Shown here one piece after another: positions 28,501 to 41,250 of a stretch of DNA of 64,000 nt. Position 1 is the stretch's first letter. The number at the start of each line of letters is the position of its first letter. A program made the translations under genes and the position numbers. The stretch lies in contig JABWDB010000013.1 in the NCBI GenBank assembly GCA_019614645.1, positions 7,021,501-7,085,500 on the forward strand. Direction: 5' to 3'. The stretch comes from Stratiolaelaps scimitus. Taxonomy: Eukaryota > Arthropoda > Arachnida > Mesostigmata > Laelapidae. Below the pieces are notes generated by a model. It ran no database searches. It worked only from the letters and a program-made list of their open reading frames with translations, and was not told the origin of the DNA.

Positions 28501-31288
28501 AGAACGGGATCATCATATATACGACCGGCGTTTTTACACCCAGATGTTCTTTCTGAAATCGCACGACGTCAAGCTCACGGCTCACGACGAGCTCGATTGC
28601 TGAAGGACGGCAGAGAGGGGTCGTGTGCATAAACATTTCACGTACTAAGCTTGCCTGTCTGCCTGCGTAACAGTAGGAGCGGCCGTGACACAAGCGACAC
28701 ACGGTAGAGATCATTCGAAATGCCACCATCAGGAATAAGCTGTAGCGGCTGGGTAGGTGACGAGTAGTCAATGGCTTGTCCTCACGGTTACGGTCGGCTG
28801 GTTGTTTGGTTAACGGACGCAACGGTAGAGGGACTGCTGGCTAAATTTTGAACGGGCAGATTTGCTGGCAGCGACAAAATCGGATCTGCGTAGTCACTTC
28901 CTACGTACAAGCATATATATATATATATATATATAATACATATGTTAACTGGCCTTGGACGTCACTTGTTTTACTTATGTATTATATTTTGGTTGGCCAA
29001 CAAGACGATGACAACCATTTTGACTTGCTCCCAACGGCTGCCACGGCCGCCGGTCGGTGAGCAGGATTTACACTAGCCTAAACCTCGACCAAGGGCGGGG
29101 GACGGGACGGGGTACGGGACGATTGTGTCTGTACAACGAGGATAACGTTGATGCCGTGACGAGACGCGAATGGCAATCATCGTAGAGGTTGATGTCGCTC
29201 AGCCAGAGATGACTGTCAGAATTGATCGGATCGATGGCGTCTGTATGAAGGCTGGGCCGATCGCGTCGTGTATGGCCCATAGACGAATTTTGTGCCACGA
29301 GCAGAAATGTTACCCAGTTTCGATTATGGCTTTAAACCCCCGCCGCCACCCCCATCCCCCTCACGTCGCCGCGAAAGTAGAACGTGTATATGACCTTGGA
29401 AAAAACAAACATTTGATCTACTTTTGGTTGTGATGATTGCTAATTGCGCTCAGGACGGTACCATAAGGTAAATTGAATTGAATAGATAAGCATATTATTG
29501 ATTATTTAAATGGTTACTGTGGGTGACAATTGTATCTCCCGCTGAACGTGGAGTACATCTAAGAACAGCCTCTTCTGAATATCCTTAATAGAATAGATTA
29601 TTACACCAAGAGGATTCCACATCTCACTAATCGGACAAGTGGCACGGTCCGCTGAAGCCGTGCGTACATTATAACAATCCATGTCGATAATGGCTTCTTC
29701 GGAGGCCTGAGCTTAGGGTCAAGGTCATGATATCGAGTTAAATGAAATCATTGTTTCGGAGTCCGGTGTTCAATGGATCTGTTCGGCGGAAAACATTCAT
29801 ACTTTTACGTATCCGACACACACAATACCTATACATCTTATAAATTCTACGGGAATGCGTCAAAAATCCGCATCATTGTGTATCATCACCCTTTACTAAA
29901 GTCTAGTCTCAGCTCGACGATCAACCTCTGTGGCGTTGGAATGAGATCGGTGTAACCCAATTCCCAACGTACAGATTTGCCGATGGCAACAATTTAGCGG
30001 GTCCAGGATGATCGTTATTTCCATTCATTGTTTCCTAATATAAATTGTTTTGTTCCGTTCAATACGAAAAAAAGATACAAAAGAGAAAAGTAGATATCAG
30101 TAGCATATTGCTGAAAGGTGGCGGTGGTCGTTCACGATATGACGCTGGCCGTGGACTGATCGATAATTTGACGGGACCTCTTGCACAGCGTTACCTTCTC
30201 TAGCTACGACCGTATATAGACTGTATATAGTATCGCCTGTAATTTGCTGTATGAGATGACACTTAACCTTGAATTCGCTTTACAATACGCGTCAAATTGA
30301 GTGAAGCGCGTCAATTGCTGTTAATGGTAATAATCGTGTCGTTATCGTACACAGCTATAACAACAACTACGATCACTAACAGCAGCAGTCGTAAGACACT
30401 TCAACTCCTCAATACGGGCGTTTTATATCAGTTCATCATGGTTCTCTATCATATACTGAGCGCTGCCTGTGTCTACCATCATCCACCACTCGAATACTCT
30501 AAACCTAGATACTAGTCATTAATTATCTTTTTGCTAATAGACGATTGTAACATCAATTCGCTGTGATCCTCAATCCATATGGAGCTACATACAGCCTGCT
30601 GTAGACGATGAATATGATCGCTATTCCGTTATACACGGCAAAGTCGATCAAGCATCAAATTTTGTCACCCCTATGCTGGACATCAGTGCAGCTCGCTGTC
30701 CTGTGAGCCTGACCCAGAGGAGATCCATCTATCTGTGTGAACACACATAGATGAATATCCTATCTGTATTCAATGGCAGCTTAATTGTCATAATGACATG
30801 TGGCGAAGCGTATAAAGGTCTCAGTCGTTTGCCGCATAATCAGCCAAGGGAATCGGTGGGTCGCCAGTCTCTCCACACCGTTATCGGCGGCTATCGCCAA
30901 CAACAACCGCCGAACATCACATTTCGCTAGGCACTAGGCATCATCTCACGCAATATTTATTTAGCTTGCCGTTGTCAGCCGCCACGGCCGTCAGCAGCAA
31001 CAGCAGCACCAGCAATATAAGAAAATACTGCACGCTCCTCTACGACGCAGCTACCGCAGCAGCATGCTAGATCTATACTATAATAATGCTTTATAGTATA
31101 GATCAAGCATGATCAAGAATCGCAGCAAGCGATCTGTTGCGTGAAGGGTTGTCCACCGAAGCCGGCTGAGCTGTCCGTCGAACAGAATGCACCGTTATCC
31201 TTTACGCGATGGCACGATCTTCGCCGAGTCGAACCCTGAAACAACCGTCGGCCTTCACACTTGGCCGCAGCGCCGTGGTAGAGGGGTC

Positions 31289-31321
<33 letters not shown>

Positions 31322-33454
31322 ACGACAACAACAGCAACAACAAACCTGTTTAAATTTGCTGAGATACTATTCAATTGTATAGATGAACGCACAAGACGGC
31401 AGGCATAACAAGAACGGCTAGCGACTAGCGGCAAACCGGTTGAGAATAGAGAAATCGCAGCTGGTGACGCCGTAGTATGTACAGTGACGCATTGATATCA
31501 TGATTGAACAGTGGGGCAGTAATGGTAGTGATGGCATGGGGTGGTGGTGATAGCACTGTAACTTCATAAGTAATTGCTTTGCAATATATAATACAATATA
31601 AGCACTTGAAGTGCGGCTTCATCTCTCCCATTCAACGGAATGGACGGCGAAGTGAGTGATGCGAACAGAAGATGATGTTCGCTTTGCTGACGATACACAC
31701 AATTTAGATCGATCATATGATATCGCATACCCCTGACTAATATATATATATATATATATATTATTCGTTTGTGTATATGTGCCCATGAAATAACACGATC
31801 GTGGAATGTTGCCGGCAGCAGGACGTGGCGTTGGCTGAACGTTTGCCAGTTAGCGATTGGTCAGTATTCAGTGTTTAGTTATTTTACTTGGAACAAATTG
31901 AAGTGCTTCAGGATGGTTCAGCAATATTGGAATACGATTTAAATCGGGAGAGACGTTGCACTGGTGCCCTGTGTGCACCATTGACCGGATTTATGAGCGA
32001 TCTCCCGGGATATGCTGGTGATGTGAATTCGATGAAGGATTCACACGAAGGGTACTTGACTGAGTTTCTCTCGAGCCTGTTGTCTATAATAACTATTTGT
32101 GTCGTAGTATGAGTCTGCGTGTTGATTGAATGAACGCGCCATCGCTACCCAACAGACACCTGGTGAGCCAATCGGTGTGAAGTTGATTGTGTTGTTTATT
32201 AGGAAGATTTTCTGGTTTCTAGATACCAGGCGGGAAGATCCAGCGCAGTTGAGATGGATCTTGACCAAGTATGCTATATTAGACATGTTAACAATATAGG
32301 TTAGAGCCCACCAGTTAACGTAAGCTATTCTTACATTTGAATTGTGATGGAAACATCTCCACTTCGAAAATTGCTTCTGGTCCAACGATAAGACACACTC
32401 ATATTAGGCCTTTGGCCTTTTGACGACTTTCAACGTTTCTAAAGGCGAGGCCTTTTGTCTCGACTTTTGTGCTGACCTTGCGGGACACCGTTTCTCCCCT
32501 GGGGCAATATCAAATACAATTACTGCTCGAGCTGATAAATACATAAGCTGACAACATATCCACGTTAGACGTTACAGCGTGCCATCAGTTAGAAAGAAAT
32601 ATCGTACGTAACATTCAATATATATAAAAAAAAAAGATATCTGTCCGTCCGTCCGTGCTATGGCATAACCGATTTGCTGTGCTAGCAGGGACTCATTTTG
32701 TCTGGCTGACTGCCTGCATGCGTTGCCTTTAGAGAGGTAAACCAGCATTTAGCCTGAAATAAACCCGACTATCGATAGGGATTTCCTAAGAAGACGCTGG
32801 CGTTTTTGCGGCATCTTTTCGTGACCTTCGGCGGGGGGGGAGAGAAAGAGACCCGCAGCGGCTTATCCGCTAATTCATACCATTCCATCAACAAGATCGT
32901 CAGTCCTTTACGTTTATGCTATCGTCTGGATAGGGAATCATGTGGCCTTCGTTTAAATGCTGTCTGGCGGGCAGTTACGGGAAACCCTGCGCGGATCCCG
33001 CGTCAGGTGGCAAATAGCCTCTCACCAGGGATCTTTGTGGCCAAGAATGCCACCGTAGGGATACGATGTAATCGACAAACGAGCCGGATCGCTCAGACCA
33101 CCAATGGTGATGGTTTGGAGTCTGCTGGTCCCAAGCTAGCCGGTAGAACTATGAAAGAGCTATCCGGCTGGTAGATAGATTATTAGCTTGGACTTTCGTT
33201 TGCGGCTGGCCCTGAGCCCTTCTTCTAGACGTTTCTCAGTATTCGACCGTACGCCGACTCGTTACCGCCAGCCCTGAAGCTGTCGAGGATGGTCGACAAG
33301 GCCAATGTCAAGGCGTCCAAGCTATCTCACCATTTACCGATTTGTGTGATCATTTCTTCATATTTCTATAATGCTTCATTATACCTCAAGTTATATATAT
33401 ATATATATATATATATGTTATTATAATTATCATCGTGATACATATATACGATAC

Positions 33455-33493
<39 letters not shown>

Positions 33494-36400
33494 GTTATTA
33501 TTATTATCATCGTGATAATGTAGTATATATATGTATCAGTGTTAAAATATAGGTCGAGGATCACTACGGTAAGTGAGTAGGCGGCTCTGGAGGGACAAGC
33601 AAGAGAAATTAGAGTAATTTTTAATTGTGCCCACTATTTTTTTCTCCTGCTTGTCCCTACAGATCTGCCTACTCACTTATCGTAGTGATCCTCTACCTAG
33701 ATTTTTTTACACCGATAATTATTATTATTTTCGGCTGCAGCTGCACTAGCTAGAAACTATCGAGGACTCGAAGGTAAACATTTACGACAAACCTGTCTCT
33801 GGGGACTTACTCTGTGCGCGACATAATGGGCCATATTTGCGTTTCTCTCAGCATAAATCTGTCAGATGAATTAATTCTATCTAGAGTAGACCGACTTGGT
33901 GTACCGACTTGGCACTGTCATATCACTGTCGGCACGGCCGAAAGAAGTTTCACCTCGAACCTCGAAGACGTGGACGATAGATGTTGGTTGAGCGTCCCCC
34001 CGGAAAATTTACTCTACCATCTCGGGCCAGTGGTGCTAGTACAAACGCCTATCAGACGCGATGTAGGATGTTTCTCCGCATTTCTTCGTTTTCATGACTA
34101 CTTTCCAGTATTCAACGTGTGACGATTCGAATTGCCCGGAGCTTTTCTTAGTCAGGCCATTCACGCCTTCCCGGCTCGACGGCTTCTTTCTCACAGCAAG
34201 AATGTCCTATGATTAGAATCGCCTGTTCCGAGTCTCTGAATCATGCACAGATCGTAATCCATGCACTATATATATATATATATATATATATATCTAACAT
34301 TCGAAAGAAAATATAATTTTCTTCTCATCACAGTGGAATGTTCAAGCATTTTTATGCTAACACGAGACAGAAGACATACGCTCGTAAACTGCAGGGACCA
34401 ACGATATATGCCTCAACTATCACCTTCAGGTGCAGTGACGCGGGGCAAAATATTTCACGCTTACAGCGTATGTTATTTGTGAATCAAATTTTCAAATTTC
34501 CCAGCTATCGTGAGCGATATCCACACGCTAGTACAGCAAAATCGGTTGCGCTACCGATTACTGACATATCGCGAATCTAGAAACGTTAGTCAGCTATCTT
34601 AGTCATCTATATATACATATATTTTTTTAGTTGTTAAAAACAGGTGAAAATATTCTGTAATTTACTGGCAAGTCAAATTCGAGCGAATTCGAGGATATAC
34701 CAGTATGTACCACCACTCACCACTTAAAAACTATAAAACCTTGAAATTGGGGGATGATTTCGAAGGTTTTTGTATGCTACTTATATATATATATATATAT
34801 AGGTTTCGCACGATGCGAAACAAAATATAAAGTATGGTTTTTAATGTTGTGTGTAAAGGGAATTAGCAATCTTCTTTACCACTGAGATAATTGGTCTCGC
34901 CATTAATGGTAGCACCTGATATATATATATATATATATAATGACGAATATACTTTTGTGTTATTTTTATTTACTAGATTTTACTTGTAAATACATTAGTA
35001 CTATCGGGATGTATCTCGATCAAATTTTCACCGTGAAAGCTAGAGAAATATTCGCCAATCAGAGGTTACCTAGATATCCGATACGAGAATAAAAATACTT
35101 AGAAACTGACATTGAAGATGTCCCCGTGGCAACTCTGCCACATTTGAACTCAACGAATCGCCATTTTCTGTCGCGATCCCCATGATGATTATTGTTTTCA
35201 CTATTACGACTGGGTTCTTGAAGTGAAACCACACATCTTTTCATAACAACGTGGACACCTTAGTCAACCTATATGTAGCTTGTTGTCTGCTACCCAGTGG
35301 TGCAGAACCACAAACGTTCTCTAGGGTAATAGTATGCTCATGATACAGATATGAAAACGATACATCCTGAACTGCCAATATATTCCTCACTTTGAGTTCG
35401 CGTCGGTCACCGTCACCTCACGAGGTACTCTGACTTGCAGGTCGTTTTCGGTCATCCTTGTAATGGGCACCAATTGTAAAAAATAAGATTCTCCCGACTT
35501 CCCAAGCAATGGTAGCTAAACCCAAACCTCAAAAAGGATTACCTTTACAAAAAACTCTCAAATGTGAACAGTCATATCATGTTAAATAAACGTAATAAAG
35601 AGAGGAGATTGTCCTGCTTCAAGAAGACGAGATTATGCGCGCGAATACCTTGAAGCAGGTTCTGAGAGTTCTACTTAAATTATTTATCGTCTATGGAAAC
35701 CAGGATGTAACCTGGGAAGGTTTTACACCGAACAAACCCTCTCAAAATGTACATGCCAAATATGTCTTAAACTGATGCACATTTGTTTTTGCTATTTTGT
35801 GACGATTTATTGTCTTTTCAGGATAAGGCCGAGATCGAAATTGTGATGAAGGTGAAGGGAAATAGCTATGCCGCTGTAGGATGGAGGCCGAAAGGTATCT
35901 CACGAGACTGTAAGGCATTCCCGCTGATCGGAGCTCCGACTCGCAACCGTCGTGAGGCCGAACAGAAGACTGAACCCAAGGCAGAACCAGAGCCTCAAGG
36001 TGACTTAGAAACTAGTAGCTCAGAGGAAGATAGCTCCGAGGAATCTTCTGCCGAGCCCGAACCCAAATCGGAGCCTGAACCATCATCGAGTGACGAATCC
36101 GCCAGCGTCCCTGAACCTAAATCTGAACCTGAGCCGTCCTCCGATGAATCTAAGCCTGAGCCTAATTCTGAACCAGAACCTTCATCGAAGGATGATAGTG
36201 CTAAGGCCGAACCGGAACCTAGTTCAGAACCCGAACCCAATAGTGAGCCGGAACCCAATTCTGAGCCTGAACCCAAGGATGACACAGAGCCCAAATCTGA
36301 ACCAGAACCTAAAGCGGAACCTGAACCTTCATCGTCGGAAGAATCTGCAGAGGCTCGTTCTGATGAGGATGCTGAATCAGAGGCGGATGCTGAACCCAAC

Positions 36401-39400
36401 TCTGAACCAGAACCCAACTCTGAACCAGAACCTAACTCTGAACCTGAACCTAAATCGGAACCAGAACCCAAATCTGAACCAGAACCAAAGTCTGAACCTG
36501 AACCTAAATCCGAACCTGAGCCTTCTGCATCATCAGAGCCTGAACCCAAGTCCGAGCCTGAGCCTTCTCCATCAGCTGAGCCTGAACCCAAGTCAGAGCC
36601 CGAGCCAAAATCTGAGCCTGAACCAGCGGCATCAGCTGAACCCGAATCAGAGCCTGAACCTAAATCAGAGCCTGAACCTAAGTCAGAGCCTGAACCTAAG
36701 TCAGAGCCTGAACCTAAGTCAGAGCCTGAACCTAAGTCAGAGCCTGAACCCAAATCGGAGCCTGAACCCAAATCCGAGCCTACATCGGAACCCGAACCCA
36801 AATCAGAACCTGAGCCTAATTCAAAATCAGAAGCAAAATCTGAGCCCGAGCCTAAAGCTGAACCTGAACCTAAGTCTGAGCCAGAACCCAAGTCTGAGCC
36901 AGAACCCAAGTCTGAACCTGAACCGAAATCCGACCCGGAAGCCAAGTCTGAACCTGAGCCATCTGCTGGCCTGAAGAGTGCAGCCACGGGTCGTTCATTC
37001 TCCGCTCCTGTGAAAAAGGTCTATCCAAAGAAAACACCCTATACTCCTCGAGCCGACTTCCATGCAATGGATTGTACCGATATCGTGATAGGAGTTGCCC
37101 GTGGCAACCTGAGTCGTGTTTACGATTACTACACAAGAGACCGGTCCACACCAAAGGTCGACTCTTTCTGGGGCGGCGAAGACCACCTTACAGCCGCGTT
37201 AGCCTACGAAGAGAATGGCGAGACCGTCATCGTATTCAGGTTTGTAATTACTTTTAATAAGGAAAGTACATTTTATAGTTCATTCGTCAAAGTCACACTT
37301 TATTATTTTTATTTCAGTTGTCAATTGCGACACTGTTATCTGTACAATTTCTACCTAGTCATCCGCAGATCCTTGTACGGAACACACCCCATTTTGCGGC
37401 TATGACTTCGCCCTTTTCATGCGCTTATTAAACTTCCAGTCGAGCGCCCACTTGAGTGTCCATCTTTTATATCAGGAGGGCAGTTACTGCAACGACGGCC
37501 ACGACTCCAGCGTATACGATAGCGCCCATCTCGGCACCGGACAATGCCACGGCTGTACCTATCATTGGGTACAAGACACAGTTGGCAAGTTTGTGTGTTG
37601 TTCCGAGCAAGGCGATGTGGGTGAGCCGCATATTGGCTGGGAGCTGGGCATTTTGCTGCAGGAAGTACAACATCACCATGCACGTCTCAATGGCGGCTAC
37701 GATCTGGTTAAGGACCATCACAAAGATCGCCCATGGTGCTAAAGCGGAGTCAGGGACCAATCTCAGTGCAGCAAACACAAAGTAGATGAGAATAAGTGGA
37801 GCAACACTACCTGAGTATCTCAAATACGCGCTGATCTTCTTTGGCGATACAATGATAGCTGCTAACAGAATGCCCACACCAGCGACCGAGTACCCCGCAA
37901 TGATGAAGCCCAGTAAAGCGGCGACTGGATGAACGTTCATACGGGTGAGGTACACAGGTCCGAATTCCGACTTCACAAGAAGCTCCGGTATGTGTCTTAG
38001 ACTGAGATAAAAGAGGAGAGGGCCAGACATCCATAGAATGTGGCCTAATTTTGTCCAAAGCGGCAACATGTCACCCCTTGCCGGCTCGTGTTTACCATCA
38101 TCACCTTCATCGGCAGCGGGCTCAGAAGTTGCAGCGACACTATTCTCCACCTTGTTGTCATCGCTAGTCTTGGCATTCAGATTTTTCTTGTCTTTCGTCT
38201 CGCGGCTTTTTCTCGATGTGCGATTTTTAACAACGCTTCCATCGGTGGCATCATTCTCCTGCTCCTTGGGTGCTGATTCGGTCTGTTTACTCTCGAGTCG
38301 CTTCTTGCCATCCTTGATTGCGTCGGTCTTTTTGCTAGCGTCGCTCGATGTTGTCCTCGGAACGCTCTTTAGAGTGAGAAGAATAAGTGCCCAAACGGGT
38401 GAAAAGCCCTGGAAAGACAGCACCATGAACGGCATCCTGTAGGTAGCTATACCAGCGACCAAAGCCGAACCTTGGCCGACACCAAGCATGTATGCCTTTA
38501 TGAAGACGCCCCAGGCGAACGCTTGTTTGCCAATGCCACCCTCCGTGGTCAGACAATCGTTAATCACTGACATCAGCAAAGAAAAGATCATACTAGCCAA
38601 GAGGTGGAGTCCAGCAAATTGAGCGGCGACAGCAATGGGTACCGCGCGCGACACTGTCGACCCGACGTAGATTCCTCCGCCTAACAGGAGCAGGAGAAGC
38701 TGTACGAAGAGCTTCTTTGAGAACCATTTCAACACCGATCTCTCAGCAAAATGCATCGACACTGCGGTGAAGAGCCACGGAACTGAAGACAGAAGCAGAT
38801 ACATAAAGCCGGCAATTGGCCGGGCATTGACCCCACCGTCATTTACGAACAGAGTTTGCACGAACGCATCCAAGAAGCCGACACTACAGCCGAGCGCATA
38901 GCACACATTGGCGAAGACCACTACCGAAAAATACCACCCCATCTTGAGAGTGTGAAAGAGGAAATCGCTGTCCGGGGTCCTGAGCTCTGTCAAAACGATC
39001 CTTCCATGAACGGGAACGCACAGCCCACGTGTCCGAGAGTGTCAGACCAATGCGACGTTCTCGACTGACGGATCACCTGAACGCAACGTGTCGTAGTGGC
39101 AGGTGGCCACGTCATCCATCGCGTCGTTTTCAACATGAGAGAGAAATGGACTTGCGCACAGGTGGTTTGTGCAATCTAACGCAGCAGCCGTCGGTCAACT
39201 GTGCGCTACTAAGTTCATCTAGAACGCGCCTCCCTTACCTGCGTCCATATTATTGGCTTTTACTGACACCCGAGAACAAAAAGCGTCAGTTGTTGCGAGC
39301 CGCCTAACCTTTTCCTGGCACAGTTAACCTGGGCCTAGGTCAATATCTGGAGATTTTGACGTTCCACGTGATACGGGCCTGGCATAGTGTCTATACTGAG

Positions 39401-41210
39401 CTGGTAACAATTAACGACACGGTTTGACGACATCAAGGCCTCCGATCACGTTTGACAACAGCTTTCCTTGTCTAGATGAGATCACAGACGAACGCACGCA
39501 CGCATACTTCCATTTCAAAAAACTTTTTGATAAGATGGTGATGACGGGTAGTGCCGACGCCTATCTTGAACTATCGGGACATCGTAATTCTAGCTGGGCA
39601 AATTTCGCTTCTACAAATGATTGTGAAATTCAAACATGGGAAACGATGGCAGCGGCACATCTACACATGTTCGTCGATCATCGCTGTTTAAAGACGAAGT
39701 AATAGAGACAGAGCAGTTTGATGTCGATACTGATCTGGGCGTTCGCGAGCCACAACTTTGCACATCTGGCGAGTGCGGAAACAGTTTTTTTTCTACTCTA
39801 TCTATGATATAGGTTCTGATACTAATAATTGGTCTTTTAAGAGCATGATCGCTCCCTGCAGGCCGTTGCAGTGGGAGCTTGCTGTGTGCGTGTGTTTTTT
39901 ATTTGCAAGGAAAATTAGCCAACAGGTCGTGTGCTGGATGAAAGAGGCGGTTGTTCACCTCAGAGAAATGGCTTTAAAATCAGTTCAAATATAAAACCGT
40001 GTAAGCGGTCAGTGGCCCGGGTAAACACTGTGTCAAAGCTGATATAGGGGCGAACAACTAGTTCGATTCACTTAGCTAACTCTGCGGTTTATGCTATCCG
40101 CCTGTTGTATTTATGAAAACCATCGATCGAGATATAGGGGCGAGAACATTTGGCTGAAACCAAAGTCCTACTAAAATAGAATCCTACGCAGAGTACTCGT
40201 GATGTTCCTTGGTCGAATACATTATCTAGATAGAGCTCTCGATAATTGTTCATTAATTTCGACATTTCATTATCTTCTGTCTCTTGGGGCTTTCTTGACT
40301 CGCCTGTCCTATTCCTAATTAAATGACATCTTAAGGTGAATCTGAGCAGCCGAAGATGGCTCTGTCATCTATCGTGAGGCGATGAGGGTGTAACAACTCA
40401 GTATCATCCGTGTGAATTTTCAGAATTTACACACTGAACCCCACGTCAATCCATTTTGAAATTGAACTATTCTATAGAGTGGAGTCCTATCATGTATAGC
40501 GGATCCCTCATAGAGGTCAGTCATTAGGTGGACGTTAGTATCCACAGTTGACAGTCTAGTCACACTGAACTCATGATCCATTCGATAATGGTATTTCAGG
40601 AAGCCTCTCGTATCCGACGATATGGCGGATCACAGTTTCGAAAATGAGATTATGGACGTCATTTGGGCACAGGGTCAACAGCACGGTAATTATATTCATC
40701 AACCTAAAACCGGTCTCGACCAAGGTAAGGCGAAAATTCTTGACTTCTACCGAGAGGACGAGATCAAATACCATGGACACAAAAGCCAGCGCGGAAAGAC
40801 AACGATCAACTTCCTCAGTAAGTAACAACACCAAATACTATATACATATATATATATATATATATTTATGATACTTTCGATGCTATTACGATCGAATTTA
40901 GTCTTGATTACTTATGCAACTTAAACATACGATAATTAGAGAATTAGTTGGGGGCAGAGTGGTAGGCCGAGGGAGGCGATCGCATTGCCTCTCTGCCACT
41001 GCACAGCGATACTGTTATTTCACTGTGTGCGATGACTTCGCACAGGCCTTCGCTCGTGCGAAGGCCTCGCTCGTCCAGCGCCTCCCGCAAGCCTCGGGAA
41101 GCAACTGGACAGTCGACTCTGTCCCACCTACCTATCTTCTGTTCGCCGTTCATCACTTTGTGTTCTGTTTACGCGGTGTGACACAGACGCACACCAAGAT
41201 ATGTGCCGCA

Positions 41211-41250
<40 letters not shown>

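Larger units (their letters stand above)
25752..35821. other. Intron between exons 6 and 7 (10.1 kb)
   Basis: It holds a SINE-like copy, a frame-broken remnant, a tRNA-like segment, the dispersed repeat at 29.5 kb, the hairpin at 31.1 kb, the long inverted repeat at 33.5 kb and at least eight (TA)n tracts. Several ORFs over 100 codons (27368-27895, 32806-33174, 33814-34122) lack further support. Confidence 0.65.

Noticed and set aside
36090..36974. Second plus-strand frame rich in Asn, Leu and Pro
   Set aside because: An out-of-frame reading of the same 18 bp repeat; it has no link to flanking exons.
35995..36987. 330-codon minus-strand frame made of [10 protein letters not shown] repeats
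   Set aside because: It is the antisense shadow of the SEPEPK repeat. The plus frame is flanked by DOMON sequence and matched splice sites.
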